DNA of 10,712 bases, taken from positions 1-10,712 of the forward strand of contig JBMNPP010000089.1 of the NCBI GenBank assembly GCA_050943675.1. Reading direction: 5' to 3'. The translations under genes were made by a program, and so were the position numbers. Shown piece after piece: positions 1-7,512 of the stretch; position 1 is the first letter of the stretch; every line of letters begins with the position of its first letter. The DNA is from Brooklawnia sp050943675. GTDB lineage: Bacteria > Actinomycetota > Actinomycetes > Propionibacteriales > Propionibacteriaceae. The notes beneath the pieces are model-generated. The model saw nothing but the letters and a program-made list of their open reading frames with translations, ran no database searches and was not told the origin of the DNA.

Positions 1-173
1 CCGGCGTAGTTGGTATGCAGGTCGGCCAGTTCGGCCTGGAAGGTGGGGTCGTGTTGGGCCTGCTGGAAGGCGTGGTCGAGTTCACGCAGTGCGGCCTGCA
101 GTGCCTCGGGAACGAACACGCCCCCGAAATCCTCGAAGTGGCCTGTGGTGTCAGGGTATTCAGACAGTTTCAT
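1..173 (-). CDS. trpB: Tryptophan synthase beta chain, N-terminal fragment (cut by window edge)
   Basis: This is the first 57 codons of TrpB, the PLP enzyme that condenses indole with serine in the last step of tryptophan synthesis, normally in an alpha2-beta2 complex with TrpA. The visible part reads GHFEDFGGVFVPEALQAAL followed by a charged helix, the usual TrpB start (family form: FGGRFVPEAL). The PLP lysine and the rest of the protein lie beyond the left edge. The ATG at 173-171 overlaps the trpC stop as ATGA (170-173), which suggests translational coupling, and an AGGA lies 6-7 bases upstream. trpA would be expected next, outside the window. Identification is firm; completeness cannot be judged. 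Confidence 0.93.
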   Translation of the reverse strand, partial: MKLSEYPDTTGHFEDFGGVFVPEALQAALRELDHAFQQAQHDPTFQAELADLHTNYA

Positions 174-970
174 CGGGCGTCCTGCTCGTCTGCTGCGGCT
201 ACCAGTTGCTGGATTGCGGTGGTTGGGTTGTTGTCCTTGACCAGTGCCTCGCCCACCAGCACCACATCGGCACCGGCCGCGCGCACCTGGCCTGCGTCGG
301 CGGGTACCAGGATGCCTGATTCTGCGACCCGGATGCGGTCAGCCGGGATCAGCGGGGCGATCTGGGCGAACATGGCCAAGTCGACTTCGAGGGTTTTGAG
401 GTTCCGGTTGTTCACCCCGATGAGCCGGGCACCGAGTCGTACGGCACGCTCTGCCTCACCCGGGGTGTGCACTTCGACCAGTGGGGTCAGCCCAAGTTCG
501 ATGGCCAGGTCGTACAACCCACGCAGTTGGTCGTCATCGAGGGAGGCCACGATCAGCAGCGCCAGGTCTGCGCCGTGGGCGCGCGCCTCGTAAAGCATGT
601 AGGGGTCGACGACGAAGTCCTTGCGCAGCACGGGCAGGTCGACCGCGGCACGCACAGCGTCCAGATCGGCCAGCGAACCGCCGAAGCGTCGTCGCTCGGT
701 GAGCACCGAGATCGCGGCGGCGCCGCCCGCCTGGTAGGCAGCGGCCAGCGTTTCTGGCGATTCAATGGTGGCCAGCGCGCCCTTGGATGGGCTGGACCGC
801 TTGACCTCGGCGATGACCGATAGCCGCTGTGAGTTGAACTCCGGCATCGGATCCCGAGGCGCCGGCGCATCAGCGATGCGCTCGACCAGTGCCTCCAATG
901 GCACCCGGGTCTGCCGGGCGGCCATGTCTTCCTGGACCCCGGCGACTATCTGATCCAGTACATTGCTCAC
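170..970 (-). CDS. trpC: Indole-3-glycerol phosphate synthase
   Basis: A stand-alone 266-residue TrpC that converts CdRP to indole-3-glycerol phosphate, a cytosolic TIM-barrel enzyme. Family motifs appear in order: IAEVKRSSPSKG (about 53-64), LRKDFVVDPYML (115-126), EVHT (166-169), IGVNNRNLKT (184-193), AESGI (216-220) and VLVGEALV. The residues matching the known active site are E55, K57, K117, E166, N187, E217 and S218, and all are present. No TrpF domain is fused, unlike the enteric TrpC-TrpF protein. The start is GTG at 970-968, which overlaps the trpE stop as GTGA. A good GAGGAG lies 5-6 bases upstream, inside the end of trpE. The stop overlaps the trpB start (ATGA). Confidence 0.97.
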   Translation of the reverse strand: MSNVLDQIVAGVQEDMAARQTRVPLEALVERIADAPAPRDPMPEFNSQRLSVIAEVKRSSPSKGALATIESPETLAAAYQAGGAAAISVLTERRRFGGSLADLDAVRAAVDLPVLRKDFVVDPYMLYEARAHGADLALLIVASLDDDQLRGLYDLAIELGLTPLVEVHTPGEAERAVRLGARLIGVNNRNLKTLEVDLAMFAQIAPLIPADRIRVAESGILVPADAGQVRAAGADVVLVGEALVKDNNPTTAIQQLVAAADEQDAR

Positions 971-2589
971 GGCATCTCCTCGAGGTGATCGCGGTCTGTG
1001 TCGGCCAGGGCATGCGCATCGCTGTCGGACCCGCTTGGCGCGGGCCCGGTCGCCAGATCATTGCCCGGGGTTGGCAGGCCAACACCGCCGAGACTACTGG
1101 CCCGGCCGACTGCGGCCAGCACAGCTGCCGCCTTGTCTTGCGTCTCGACATCCTCACTCAGTGGCACTGAGTCAGCGACGATGCCCGCACCAGCCTGCAC
1201 ATGGGCGGTACCGTCGGCGATCAGTGCGGTGCGGATGGCGATCGCGGCATCGGAATCCCCGGTGAAGTCGAAGTAACCGACCACTCCCCCGTAGGGGCCG
1301 CGGCGGCTGGTCTCCAGTTCGTCGATGATCTGCATGGCTCGTACCTTCGGTGCCCCCGACAGGGTGCCGGCCGGAAAACAGGCCATCGTCACGTCCAGGG
1401 CGCTGTGCTGTGGACGCACCCGCCCAACCACGCTGGCCTCCAGGTGCATGACGTGGCTGTAGCGGTGCACTGCCATGAACTCGGTCACCTCCACGGTGCC
1501 GGGCTCGCAGACCCGACCCAGGTCGTTGCGCCCCAGGTCGACCAGCATCAGGTGCTCAGCGCGTTCCTTCTCGTCAGCCAGCAGTTCACGTTCCATGGCC
1601 AGGTCGGTTGCGGGGTCGGTACCTCGTGGCCGGGTACCCGCGATGGGTCGGGTGGTGGCCAGACCGTCCTTGACGGTGACCAGCGCCTCCGGACTTGAAC
1701 CGACCAGCGAGAATTGTCGGCCACCGGTTTCCAGGCGCAGCAGGTAGAGGTAGGGGCTGGGATTGGTCAGCCGCAACTCTCGGTAGACAGCCAGCGCGTC
1801 GGCATCGGTGTCGATCTCGAACCGTTGGCTGGGCACCACCTGGAAGATGTCACCAGCCCTGATGTGCTCCTTGGCGCGTTCCACGACCGCCACGAATTCG
1901 TCCTGGCTGCGCTGTCGCCTGATCTGGCCCTGCACAGTTGTTCCACGGGTGGCGAGCATGCTCGCGCGTGGCTCATCAAGACGGGCAGCCATTCGTTGCA
2001 CGCGCTGCACTGCGTCCCGCCAGGCCTGCTCGGCCCGCTGGGGTGAGGCGTCGTAGTTGATCGCATTGGCGATCAGCCAGACCTCGCCGGTGTGGTGGTC
2101 GAGTACCGCCAGGTCACTGGCCAGCATCATCACCATGTCTGGTACCCCGATGTCGTCGGGATTGCTGTCCGCGATCGACTCCAGTTCGCGCACCAGGTCG
2201 TACCCCAGGTAGCCGACCATGCCCGAAGTGAACGGTGGCAGGCCCGGATCGCGTGGGGTGTGCAGACCGGCCAGGGTCTGCCCCAGCACACTTAAGGGAC
2301 TGCCCTGGGTGGGCAACCCGACGATCGGACGTCCTGACCAGCTGACCTGGCCGCGCTCACCGATCAGGGTGGCTGCGCTGTTGACCCCGACGAATGACCA
2401 GCGTGACCACCGGCCCTGCTCCACCGATTCGAAGAGGAAGGTGCCGGGACGCTGGCCGCAAAGCTGCTGGTAGAGCCCCACCGGGGTGAGGTCATCGGCC
2501 AGCAATCGGGCGTGGATGCTGATCACCCGCCGGCTTGCCGCCATTTCGATGAACTCATCCAGGCCCGGCGAGATGAGCTCCGGGTTCAT
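967..2589 (-). CDS. trpE: Anthranilate synthase component I
   Basis: TrpE (540 residues from this ATG) makes anthranilate from chorismate, with ammonia delivered by the TrpG glutaminase, which is not in this window. In 541-residue numbering (counting from the GTG), the N-terminal regulatory region has FLFESVEQGRWSRWS (52-66), equivalent to the LLES...S tryptophan-binding motif, so feedback inhibition by tryptophan is likely. The chorismate-binding domain follows: FQVVPSQRF (250-258), RPIAGTRPRG (315-324), EHLMLVDLGRNDLGR (346-360), FPAGTLSGAPKVRAM (406-420) and GPYGGVVGYFDF (432-443). About 40 Gly/Pro/Asp-rich residues extend past the usual C-terminus. Two starts compete: GTG at 2592 (4-base GTGA overlap with hisI) and ATG at 2589 (1-base TGATG overlap). 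A GGGGG precedes both, at 6 and 9 bases. The 3' end overlaps trpC (GTGA). Confidence 0.96.
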   Translation of the reverse strand: MNPELISPGLDEFIEMAASRRVISIHARLLADDLTPVGLYQQLCGQRPGTFLFESVEQGRWSRWSFVGVNSAATLIGERGQVSWSGRPIVGLPTQGSPLSVLGQTLAGLHTPRDPGLPPFTSGMVGYLGYDLVRELESIADSNPDDIGVPDMVMMLASDLAVLDHHTGEVWLIANAINYDASPQRAEQAWRDAVQRVQRMAARLDEPRASMLATRGTTVQGQIRRQRSQDEFVAVVERAKEHIRAGDIFQVVPSQRFEIDTDADALAVYRELRLTNPSPYLYLLRLETGGRQFSLVGSSPEALVTVKDGLATTRPIAGTRPRGTDPATDLAMERELLADEKERAEHLMLVDLGRNDLGRVCEPGTVEVTEFMAVHRYSHVMHLEASVVGRVRPQHSALDVTMACFPAGTLSGAPKVRAMQIIDELETSRRGPYGGVVGYFDFTGDSDAAIAIRTALIADGTAHVQAGAGIVADSVPLSEDVETQDKAAAVLAAVGRASSLGGVGLPTPGNDLATGPAPSGSDSDAHALADTDRDHLEEMP

Positions 2590-2969
2590 CACTGCTTGCC
2601 CCCGTCATCTGGTGCCCCAAGCAGGATCCCACCCGCGTCGAAACAGCTGTGCTTCCCGGTGTGACAGGCCCCGTCCACCTGATCCACCTGCAGCAGCAGG
2701 GTGTCGCCGTCACAGTCGAGTTCCACCTGCCGGACATACTGGGTGTGGCCGCTGGTGGCTCCCTTTCGCCACAGTTCGTTGCGGCTGCGTGACCAATAGG
2801 TGGCCTGCCGGGTGGTCAGGGTCATGGCCAGCGACTCGTCATTCATCCAGGCCATCATCAGCACCCGTCCCGTCCCGGCGTCCTGCACCACAGCCGGCAC
2901 CAGGCCATCAGCAGTGCGCTTGAGCCGGTCGGCGATGGCAGCGGGCAATCCGGAGGCAGGTGCAGGCAT
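2589..2969 (-). CDS. hisI: Phosphoribosyl-AMP cyclohydrolase
   Basis: HisI opens the adenine ring of PR-AMP in the third step of histidine synthesis and uses zinc and magnesium. It is single-domain (126 residues from this ATG) with no fused HisE domain. Family motifs: VLMMAWMNDESL, TYWSRSRNELWRKG, TSGHTQYV, LDCDGDTLLLQVDQV and ACHTG...SCFD. The metal-site aspartates (LDCDGD) and the cysteines in DCD, ACHTG and SCFD are all present. The ATG at 2969 gives the N-terminus closest to family length. In-frame GTG codons at 2987 and 2984 would add 6 or 5 residues, and none of the three has a convincing Shine-Dalgarno sequence. The stop overlaps trpE, linking histidine and tryptophan synthesis. The upstream neighbour ends 46-64 bases away, the only sizeable gap in this run. 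Confidence 0.95.
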   Translation of the reverse strand: MPAPASGLPAAIADRLKRTADGLVPAVVQDAGTGRVLMMAWMNDESLAMTLTTRQATYWSRSRNELWRKGATSGHTQYVRQVELDCDGDTLLLQVDQVDGACHTGKHSCFDAGGILLGAPDDGGKQ

Positions 2970-3033
2970 GGCCTCATTCTTCACCACCTCACCAAAGGAG
3001 CCACCTGCTGGTCCCCATGGCGGGACGGGCGGG

Positions 3034-4122
3034 TCAGTAACGCGCTATTTCAAACTCGGCCAGCCCGTGGAAGGCGGCCATTCGGGCAGCCTCCGCGCTC
3101 AACGCCTCGAGTTGCCCCTCGGGCAGGCCGGGATCCATGTCGAAACGGATCACCAGCCGACCACCAGCCAGGCTTCGTTTCCAGATGCCCACGTTGACCA
3201 GGTCGACCACAGCCAGTCCCCCACCGGCCTCGCCAAATCGGCCTGGTTCGTCCCGCCGCGGGTTGCCGGGGCTCTGCGGGAAGTTCGGTTTCAGGTAGGT
3301 CAGGAAAGCCTCGTCGAAGACCGGCAGCAGGAAGGCCGAGCGCAGGCGCTGACCGTCCGCACCCTGGGGCTGCCCGGGATCGAACCAGAGCTCGACACCG
3401 TCGATGACGAGGGTGCCGAACTCCAGTTCTGCCAGTGACGACCTGATCTGCCGCATCGTCAGCCTGCTCCAGCGCGCCAGGTCCTTGACGCTGGCGGGGC
3501 CGTGCCCGATGAAGAATCGTCGCACCAGTTCTCGGGTCGCCTGGTCGGCGTCGAATCGTCCCGATCCGGCGGGGAGCCACTCGTCAGCCAGTGCATAGCT
3601 GTGTCCGCCGTTGATCAGGCAACCAGAACAAACCAGCCCGCAGGCTTCAGCCAGCATCAACAGGTGCCCCACAACCTGGCCGTGGGGTGCCCCGGTCCGG
3701 GGCAGCATCGGGGTCAATTGCTTGCGGGTCAGGTGGGTCCCTCCGCTGAGTTCACGCTGCAGGATGCCCAGTGCCACCTCGGTCACTTGTGGTGTCACAC
3801 CGAGTTGGCGGTGGCGGGCCGGCATCGAGCCGGCCATCCGTGCCCCGGTCAACTGCTGCAGCCAGCGCAGGTCGTCGCGGTGCACATAGTGCCAGGTCGG
3901 ACGCATCACATGCGCCCGCACTATCTGGCCGCTGTCGACCGCCTGCCTGACCTGGGCATCGTCACAGTCCGCACGCATGCCCAACGACCACCTGGCGGTA
4001 CCAGGGTCCTGGGATTGCACCGCCAACCCCTCGCGCACACAGTCAGCCACCCCGGCCGGTGCACCGGTCAACCGCTGGGTGGCCAGCCGCCGATCCAGCA
4101 GGCCCCTGAGGTCCTCCTCCAT
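3034..4122 (-). CDS. AlkZ-like winged-helix DNA-binding protein (HTH_42 family)
   Basis: A 362-residue protein of the HTH_42/AlkZ superfamily, whose studied members are DNA glycosylases that unhook alkylated or crosslinked bases. Visible family signatures: a start like RRLATQRLTG, GLAVQSQDPGTARWSLGMR (32-50), IVRAHVMRPTWHYVHRDDLRWL (67-88), a winged-helix-like segment with LPRTGAPHGQVVGHLLMLAEACGL (140-163), FFIGHGPASVKDLARWSRLT (203-222) and LLPVFDEAFLTYLK (265-278). Q36-S-Q38 aligns with the catalytic QxQ of AlkZ, though the middle residue is Ser rather than aliphatic. The ATG lies 3 bases after the gatB stop, with no good ribosome site upstream, so translation probably depends on gatB. A GGAGGAGG lies just inside the gene (codons 2-4). 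Family assignment is good; enzymatic activity and substrate are inference. Confidence 0.85.
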   Translation of the reverse strand: MEEDLRGLLDRRLATQRLTGAPAGVADCVREGLAVQSQDPGTARWSLGMRADCDDAQVRQAVDSGQIVRAHVMRPTWHYVHRDDLRWLQQLTGARMAGSMPARHRQLGVTPQVTEVALGILQRELSGGTHLTRKQLTPMLPRTGAPHGQVVGHLLMLAEACGLVCSGCLINGGHSYALADEWLPAGSGRFDADQATRELVRRFFIGHGPASVKDLARWSRLTMRQIRSSLAELEFGTLVIDGVELWFDPGQPQGADGQRLRSAFLLPVFDEAFLTYLKPNFPQSPGNPRRDEPGRFGEAGGGLAVVDLVNVGIWKRSLAGGRLVIRFDMDPGLPEGQLEALSAEAARMAAFHGLAEFEIARY

Positions 4123-4125
4123 CGC

Positions 4126-5616
4126 TCAGGTGAGCTTTTCGAGCAGCAACTCCCGCACCCGGGCAGCATCTGCCTGCCCCTTCATGGCCTTCATCACCGC
4201 GCCGATCAGCGCGCCGGCTGCCTGCACCCGACCGTCCCGTACCTTCTGCGCTGCATCTGCGTTGGCAGCGATCGCATCATCGATAGCGGCGCCCAGCGCG
4301 CCATCGTCGGAGACCACTGCCAGCCCGCGCGCCTGGACCACCTCGGCCGGTTCGCCCTCACCGCTGACCACTCCATCGATGACCTGGCGGGCCAGTTTGT
4401 CGGTGAGGGTTCCTTCGTCGACGAGGTCCTGCAGTGCGGCCACCTGGGCTGGACTCATGCCCACGGCCTCCAGTGCGCCACCCGCCTCATTTGCGCGCCG
4501 GGCGAGCTCGCCCAGCCACCACTTTCGTGCGGTTGCCGGGGTTGAGCCGGCCGCCACGGTGGCCTCGATCAGGTCGATGGCGCCCTCGGTGTTGTTTATG
4601 TCGCGCATCTCGAGGTCGGTGAAGCCCCACTCAGTGTGCAGCCTGGCCCGGCGTTCGGCCGGTGGTTCGGGCAGGGTGGCCCGCAATTGCGCGACCCATT
4701 CCCGGCTGGGTGCCACTGGCACCAGGTCGGGCTCCGGGAAGTATCGGTAGTCCTCGGCCGTCTCCTTCGAGCGGCCCGGGGTGGTATACCCCTCTTCATG
4801 CCACATCCGGGTCTCCTGGACGACCCGGCCGCCCGAGGCCAGCACTGCTGCCTGCCTGCTGATCTCGTAACGCAAGGCTGCCTCTACCGATCGCAGCGAG
4901 TTCACGTTCTTGGTCTCGGTGCGGGTGCCGAGGGTGGTCGAGCCCTTCGGCATGAGCGAGACGTTCGCGTCGCAGCGCAGGTTGCCACGCTCCATCCGGG
5001 CCTGCGAGACCCCCAGCGCGCGCATCATGTCGCGCAGGAAGGTCAGGTATTCCCGGGCCACCTCCGGTGCCTGCTCGCCGGTGCCCAGGATCGGCCGGGT
5101 GACGATCTCCATCAACGGCACCCCTGCGCGGTTGTAGTCGAGCAGGGAGTACTCGGCGTCATGGATCCGGCCCGCCCCACCCATGTGGGTTGACTTGCCG
5201 GCGTCCTCTTCCATGTGGACCCGTTCGATGGGAATCACGAAGGTCTGGTCGGCCACCTCGAGACTGACCTCACCGTCGAAGCAAAGTGGCTCGTCATACT
5301 GGGACAGCTGGTAGTTCTTGGCCATGTCCGGGTAGAAGTAGTTCTTCCGCGCAAAGCGGCACCACTCGGCGATCTGGCAGCCCAGGCTCAGACCGATCCG
5401 GATCGCCGATTCCACGGCCTGCTGGTTGACCACGGGCAGCGAACCGGGCAGCCCCAGGCAGACCGGGCAGGTGTGCGAGTTGGGTGCACCACCGAACGCA
5501 GTGGTACAGCCGCACCACATCTTCGAGTTGGTGTCGAGTTCGACATGCACCTCGAGACCCAGTGCGACGTCGAAACGCGCCATCGCCTCGTCGTAGTCCA
5601 TCAATTCGACGCTCAT
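4126..5616 (-). CDS. gatB: Asp-tRNA(Asn)/Glu-tRNA(Gln) amidotransferase subunit B
   Basis: GatB (496 residues, normal length) is the tRNA-binding and kinase subunit of GatCAB. It phosphorylates Glu or Asp charged on the wrong tRNA so that ammonia from GatA can amidate it. Signatures: FDVALGLEVHVEL (15-27), then the four-cysteine set C35xC37 and C50xxC53 typical of many GatB zinc sites, then LGLPGSLPVVN and the family hallmark KNYFYPDMAKNYQLSQYDEPL (91-111). Further on are IERVHMEEDAGKSTH, DYNRAGVPLMEIVT and YRYFPEPDL. The C-terminal part (from about 350) is the helical/YqeY-like tRNA-binding tail. The ATG at 5616 overlaps the gatA stop (ATGA) and has the best ribosome site in the window, GAGGAGGT 6-7 bases upstream. 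The stop is 3 bases before the AlkZ-like gene. Confidence 0.97.
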   Translation of the reverse strand: MSVELMDYDEAMARFDVALGLEVHVELDTNSKMWCGCTTAFGGAPNSHTCPVCLGLPGSLPVVNQQAVESAIRIGLSLGCQIAEWCRFARKNYFYPDMAKNYQLSQYDEPLCFDGEVSLEVADQTFVIPIERVHMEEDAGKSTHMGGAGRIHDAEYSLLDYNRAGVPLMEIVTRPILGTGEQAPEVAREYLTFLRDMMRALGVSQARMERGNLRCDANVSLMPKGSTTLGTRTETKNVNSLRSVEAALRYEISRQAAVLASGGRVVQETRMWHEEGYTTPGRSKETAEDYRYFPEPDLVPVAPSREWVAQLRATLPEPPAERRARLHTEWGFTDLEMRDINNTEGAIDLIEATVAAGSTPATARKWWLGELARRANEAGGALEAVGMSPAQVAALQDLVDEGTLTDKLARQVIDGVVSGEGEPAEVVQARGLAVVSDDGALGAAIDDAIAANADAAQKVRDGRVQAAGALIGAVMKAMKGQADAARVRELLLEKLT

Positions 5617-7121
5617 CGGCCAACCTCCTCAAGTGCCGGTGCCTGGTCGAGCAGCGGCCCGCCCCAGCGATCGTTCAGTGCAGCCTCGAGGGCGCCACCC
5701 AACAGGTAGAGGCGGTCGTCAGCCATCGAGGGCGCCATCACCTGCAGGCCCACCGGCATGCCGTTGTCCGGTGACAACCCGATCGGGAAGCTCGCTGCTG
5801 CGTTGCCGGCCAGGTTTGCCGGGATGGTGCACAAGTCGGCGGTGTACATGACCAACGGGTCGTCGATCCGTTCGCCTATCTTGAAGGCCGTTGAAGGTGT
5901 GGCTGGCGATATCAGCACATCGCACTCGGCGAAGGCCGCCTGAAAATCCCGGATGGCCAGGGTGCGCACCCGCTGGGCGGCCCCGTAATGCTGGTCGTAG
6001 TTCCCGGCCGAAAGCGCATAGGTCCCCAGGATGATGCGGCGCTTCACCTCGTCTCCGAATCCGGCGGAGCGGCTGGCCCGCATCACCTGTTCGGCAGTGG
6101 CTGCACCGTCATCGCCAACCCGCAGCCCATAGCGCATGCCGTCATAACGGGCCATATTGCTGCTCACCTCGGCCGGCATGATCAGGTAGTAGGCGGCCAT
6201 GGCATTGACGAAGCTGGGGCAACTGATCTGGCGGACCTCGGCACCCAACTCGGCCAGCAATTCGACGGCCTCCCTGAAGCGGGCCTCTACACCGGGCTCA
6301 TAACCGGCGTTGCTGAACTCCTTGACGACTCCCACCCGCAGCCCCTTGATGTCAGCCTTCCGGGCAGCAGCCACCACATCGGGCAGCGGAGCGTTCATGG
6401 AGGTTGAGTCGGCCGGATCGTAGCCACCGATTACCTGGTGCAGAAGTGCAGCGTCCAGCGTGTTGCGGGCGCAGGGGCCGGGCTGGTCCAGTGAGCTGGC
6501 CATGGCGATGACGCCATAACGCGAGACCCCGCCATAGGTCGGCTTGATACCGACGGTGCCAGTGACTGCTGCCGGTTCGCGGATGGAGCCACCAGTGTCG
6601 GTGCCGATCGCCAGCGGTGCCTCGTAAGCGGCCAGCGCAGCGGCCGACCCGCCACCCGAGCCACCCGGCACCCGTGTTGTGTCCCAGGGGTTGAGGGTGG
6701 GCCCGAAGGCCGAGGTCTCGGTGGACGATCCCATCGCGAACTCATCAAGGTTCGTCTTGCCCAGGATCACAAGTCCGGCATCCAGCAGCCGCTGGACCAC
6801 GGTCGAGTTGTATGGCGGCACCCAGTCCTGCAGCATGCGGGAGGCCGCTGTGGTGGGCATCTGGTCGTAGCAGAACAGGTCCTTGACCCCGATCGGCACC
6901 CCCGCGAGCGGTGATAGTGGTTCGCCGGCGGCCCGCTTGGCGTCAACCGCACGGGCCTGGGCCAGCGCCCGCTCGGCATCCACGGACAGGAAGGCATTCA
7001 GTTTGCCGTCCACCGCAGCGATGCGGTCAAGGTGCGCCCGGGTGATCTCTTCGGCGCTCTGCTCGCCGGCTGCGATGCGGCGGGCCTGTTCGGCGGCCGT
7101 GGCCCGAATGGTGTCGCTCAT
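5613..7121 (-). CDS. gatA: Asp-tRNA(Asn)/Glu-tRNA(Gln) amidotransferase subunit A
   Basis: GatA (502 residues, full length) is the glutaminase of GatCAB and belongs to the amidase-signature family. The Ser-cisSer-Lys triad is complete: K80 in GVPIGVKDLF, S155 in VPGGSGGGSAAALAA and S179 in GTDTGGSIREPA. Other family marks are GKTNLDEFAMGSSTE (121-135) and GIKPTYGGVSRYGVIAMASSLDQPGP (191-216, two adjoining blocks). The residue after GGSIR is Glu182, where Gln is usual; this is a small departure next to the catalytic region. The ATG at 7121 shares one base with the gatC stop (TGATG). GGAGGA and AGAGG lie 9 and 4-5 bases upstream. The 3' end overlaps gatB by 4 bases, so subunit synthesis is probably coupled. 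Confidence 0.97.
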   Translation of the reverse strand: MSDTIRATAAEQARRIAAGEQSAEEITRAHLDRIAAVDGKLNAFLSVDAERALAQARAVDAKRAAGEPLSPLAGVPIGVKDLFCYDQMPTTAASRMLQDWVPPYNSTVVQRLLDAGLVILGKTNLDEFAMGSSTETSAFGPTLNPWDTTRVPGGSGGGSAAALAAYEAPLAIGTDTGGSIREPAAVTGTVGIKPTYGGVSRYGVIAMASSLDQPGPCARNTLDAALLHQVIGGYDPADSTSMNAPLPDVVAAARKADIKGLRVGVVKEFSNAGYEPGVEARFREAVELLAELGAEVRQISCPSFVNAMAAYYLIMPAEVSSNMARYDGMRYGLRVGDDGAATAEQVMRASRSAGFGDEVKRRIILGTYALSAGNYDQHYGAAQRVRTLAIRDFQAAFAECDVLISPATPSTAFKIGERIDDPLVMYTADLCTIPANLAGNAAASFPIGLSPDNGMPVGLQVMAPSMADDRLYLLGGALEAALNDRWGGPLLDQAPALEEVGR

Positions 7122-7417
7122 CAGACCTCTTCCTCCAGAATCCTCGGTACCCGGAACTGACCGTCCTCAGCGTCGGGGGCTGCCCCCAGCATCATGGCTG
7201 CCGGCCAACTCGGGCGCAGTTCATCGGCGCGGAAGACATTGGTCATCGGTACCGGGTGCGAGGTTGGCGGCACATCGGGGCCCACGGCCTGCGCGACCTT
7301 CGCCACGGAACCGAGGATGACATCCAGCTGGGGCGCCAGCCGGGCGAGTTCGTCTTCGGACAGCTCGATGCGGGCCAGATCAGCCAGCCGGGCCACGTCC
7401 TGGGCAGTCAACGCCAC
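7121..7417 (-). CDS. gatC: Asp-tRNA(Asn)/Glu-tRNA(Gln) amidotransferase subunit C
   Basis: GatC (98 residues from this start) is the small subunit that wraps and stabilises the GatA-GatB interface. The sequence begins MALTAQDVARLADLARIELSE and ends with the PVPMTNVFRADELRPS and FRVPRILEEE segments typical of GatC. I chose the GTG at 7417-7415 because AGGAGA lies 6 bases upstream and the family normally starts at this point. An in-frame ATG at 7459 would add 14 residues (112 in total); see the separate finding. It is the first gene of the long minus-strand run and is transcribed away from dxr across a 95-base intergenic region. The stop shares one base with the gatA start. Confidence 0.95.
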   Translation of the reverse strand: MALTAQDVARLADLARIELSEDELARLAPQLDVILGSVAKVAQAVGPDVPPTSHPVPMTNVFRADELRPSWPAAMMLGAAPDAEDGQFRVPRILEEEV

Positions 7418-7463
7418 TAGGGTTCTCCTGTTCGCGAATGGCCACCGGACAGCAGCCATGACA

Positions 7464-7476
7464 GCACCTCATCTTA
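7464..7476 (-). promoter_or_regulatory. Candidate -10 region for the gatC operon
   Basis: On the minus strand, TAAGAT (7476-7471) is the best -10 hexamer in the divergent region and would start transcription near 7464, giving a leader of about 47 bases before the gatC GTG. I see no good -35 (TTGACA-like) at 16-18 bases, so this is a tentative call. Starting at 7464 would also place the upstream ATG at 7459 almost at the 5' end of the mRNA. Confidence 0.4.
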
Positions 7477-7497
7477 GGGCGTACCGACGACAGCTCA

Positions 7498-7512
7498 TGC
7501 CAGACTTGGGCC
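7498..7512 (+). promoter_or_regulatory. Extended -10-like element for leaderless dxr
   Basis: TG-C-CAGACT (7498-7506) is followed by exactly 6 bases and then the dxr ATG. A -10 hexamer ending at -7 would put the transcription start on the A of ATG, giving a leaderless mRNA. There is no purine-rich ribosome site upstream, and no -35 match at 16-18 bases. The same layout precedes the membrane-protein gene at 9462. Confidence 0.5.

Noticed and set aside
2589..2987. Trp-leader attenuator ahead of trpE
   Set aside because: trpE overlaps hisI directly, leaving no room for a leader, and no Trp-codon cluster or terminator hairpin is seen.
3011..3026. GTCCC / GGGAC hairpin between the AlkZ-like gene and hisI
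   Set aside because: A 5-bp stem without a T-run is expected by chance in such GC-rich DNA; not enough for a terminator or attenuator.
3502..4545. 347-codon plus-strand open frame across the AlkZ-like gene and the gatB end
   Set aside because: It spans two real minus-strand genes and their junction, and shows no recognisable domain.
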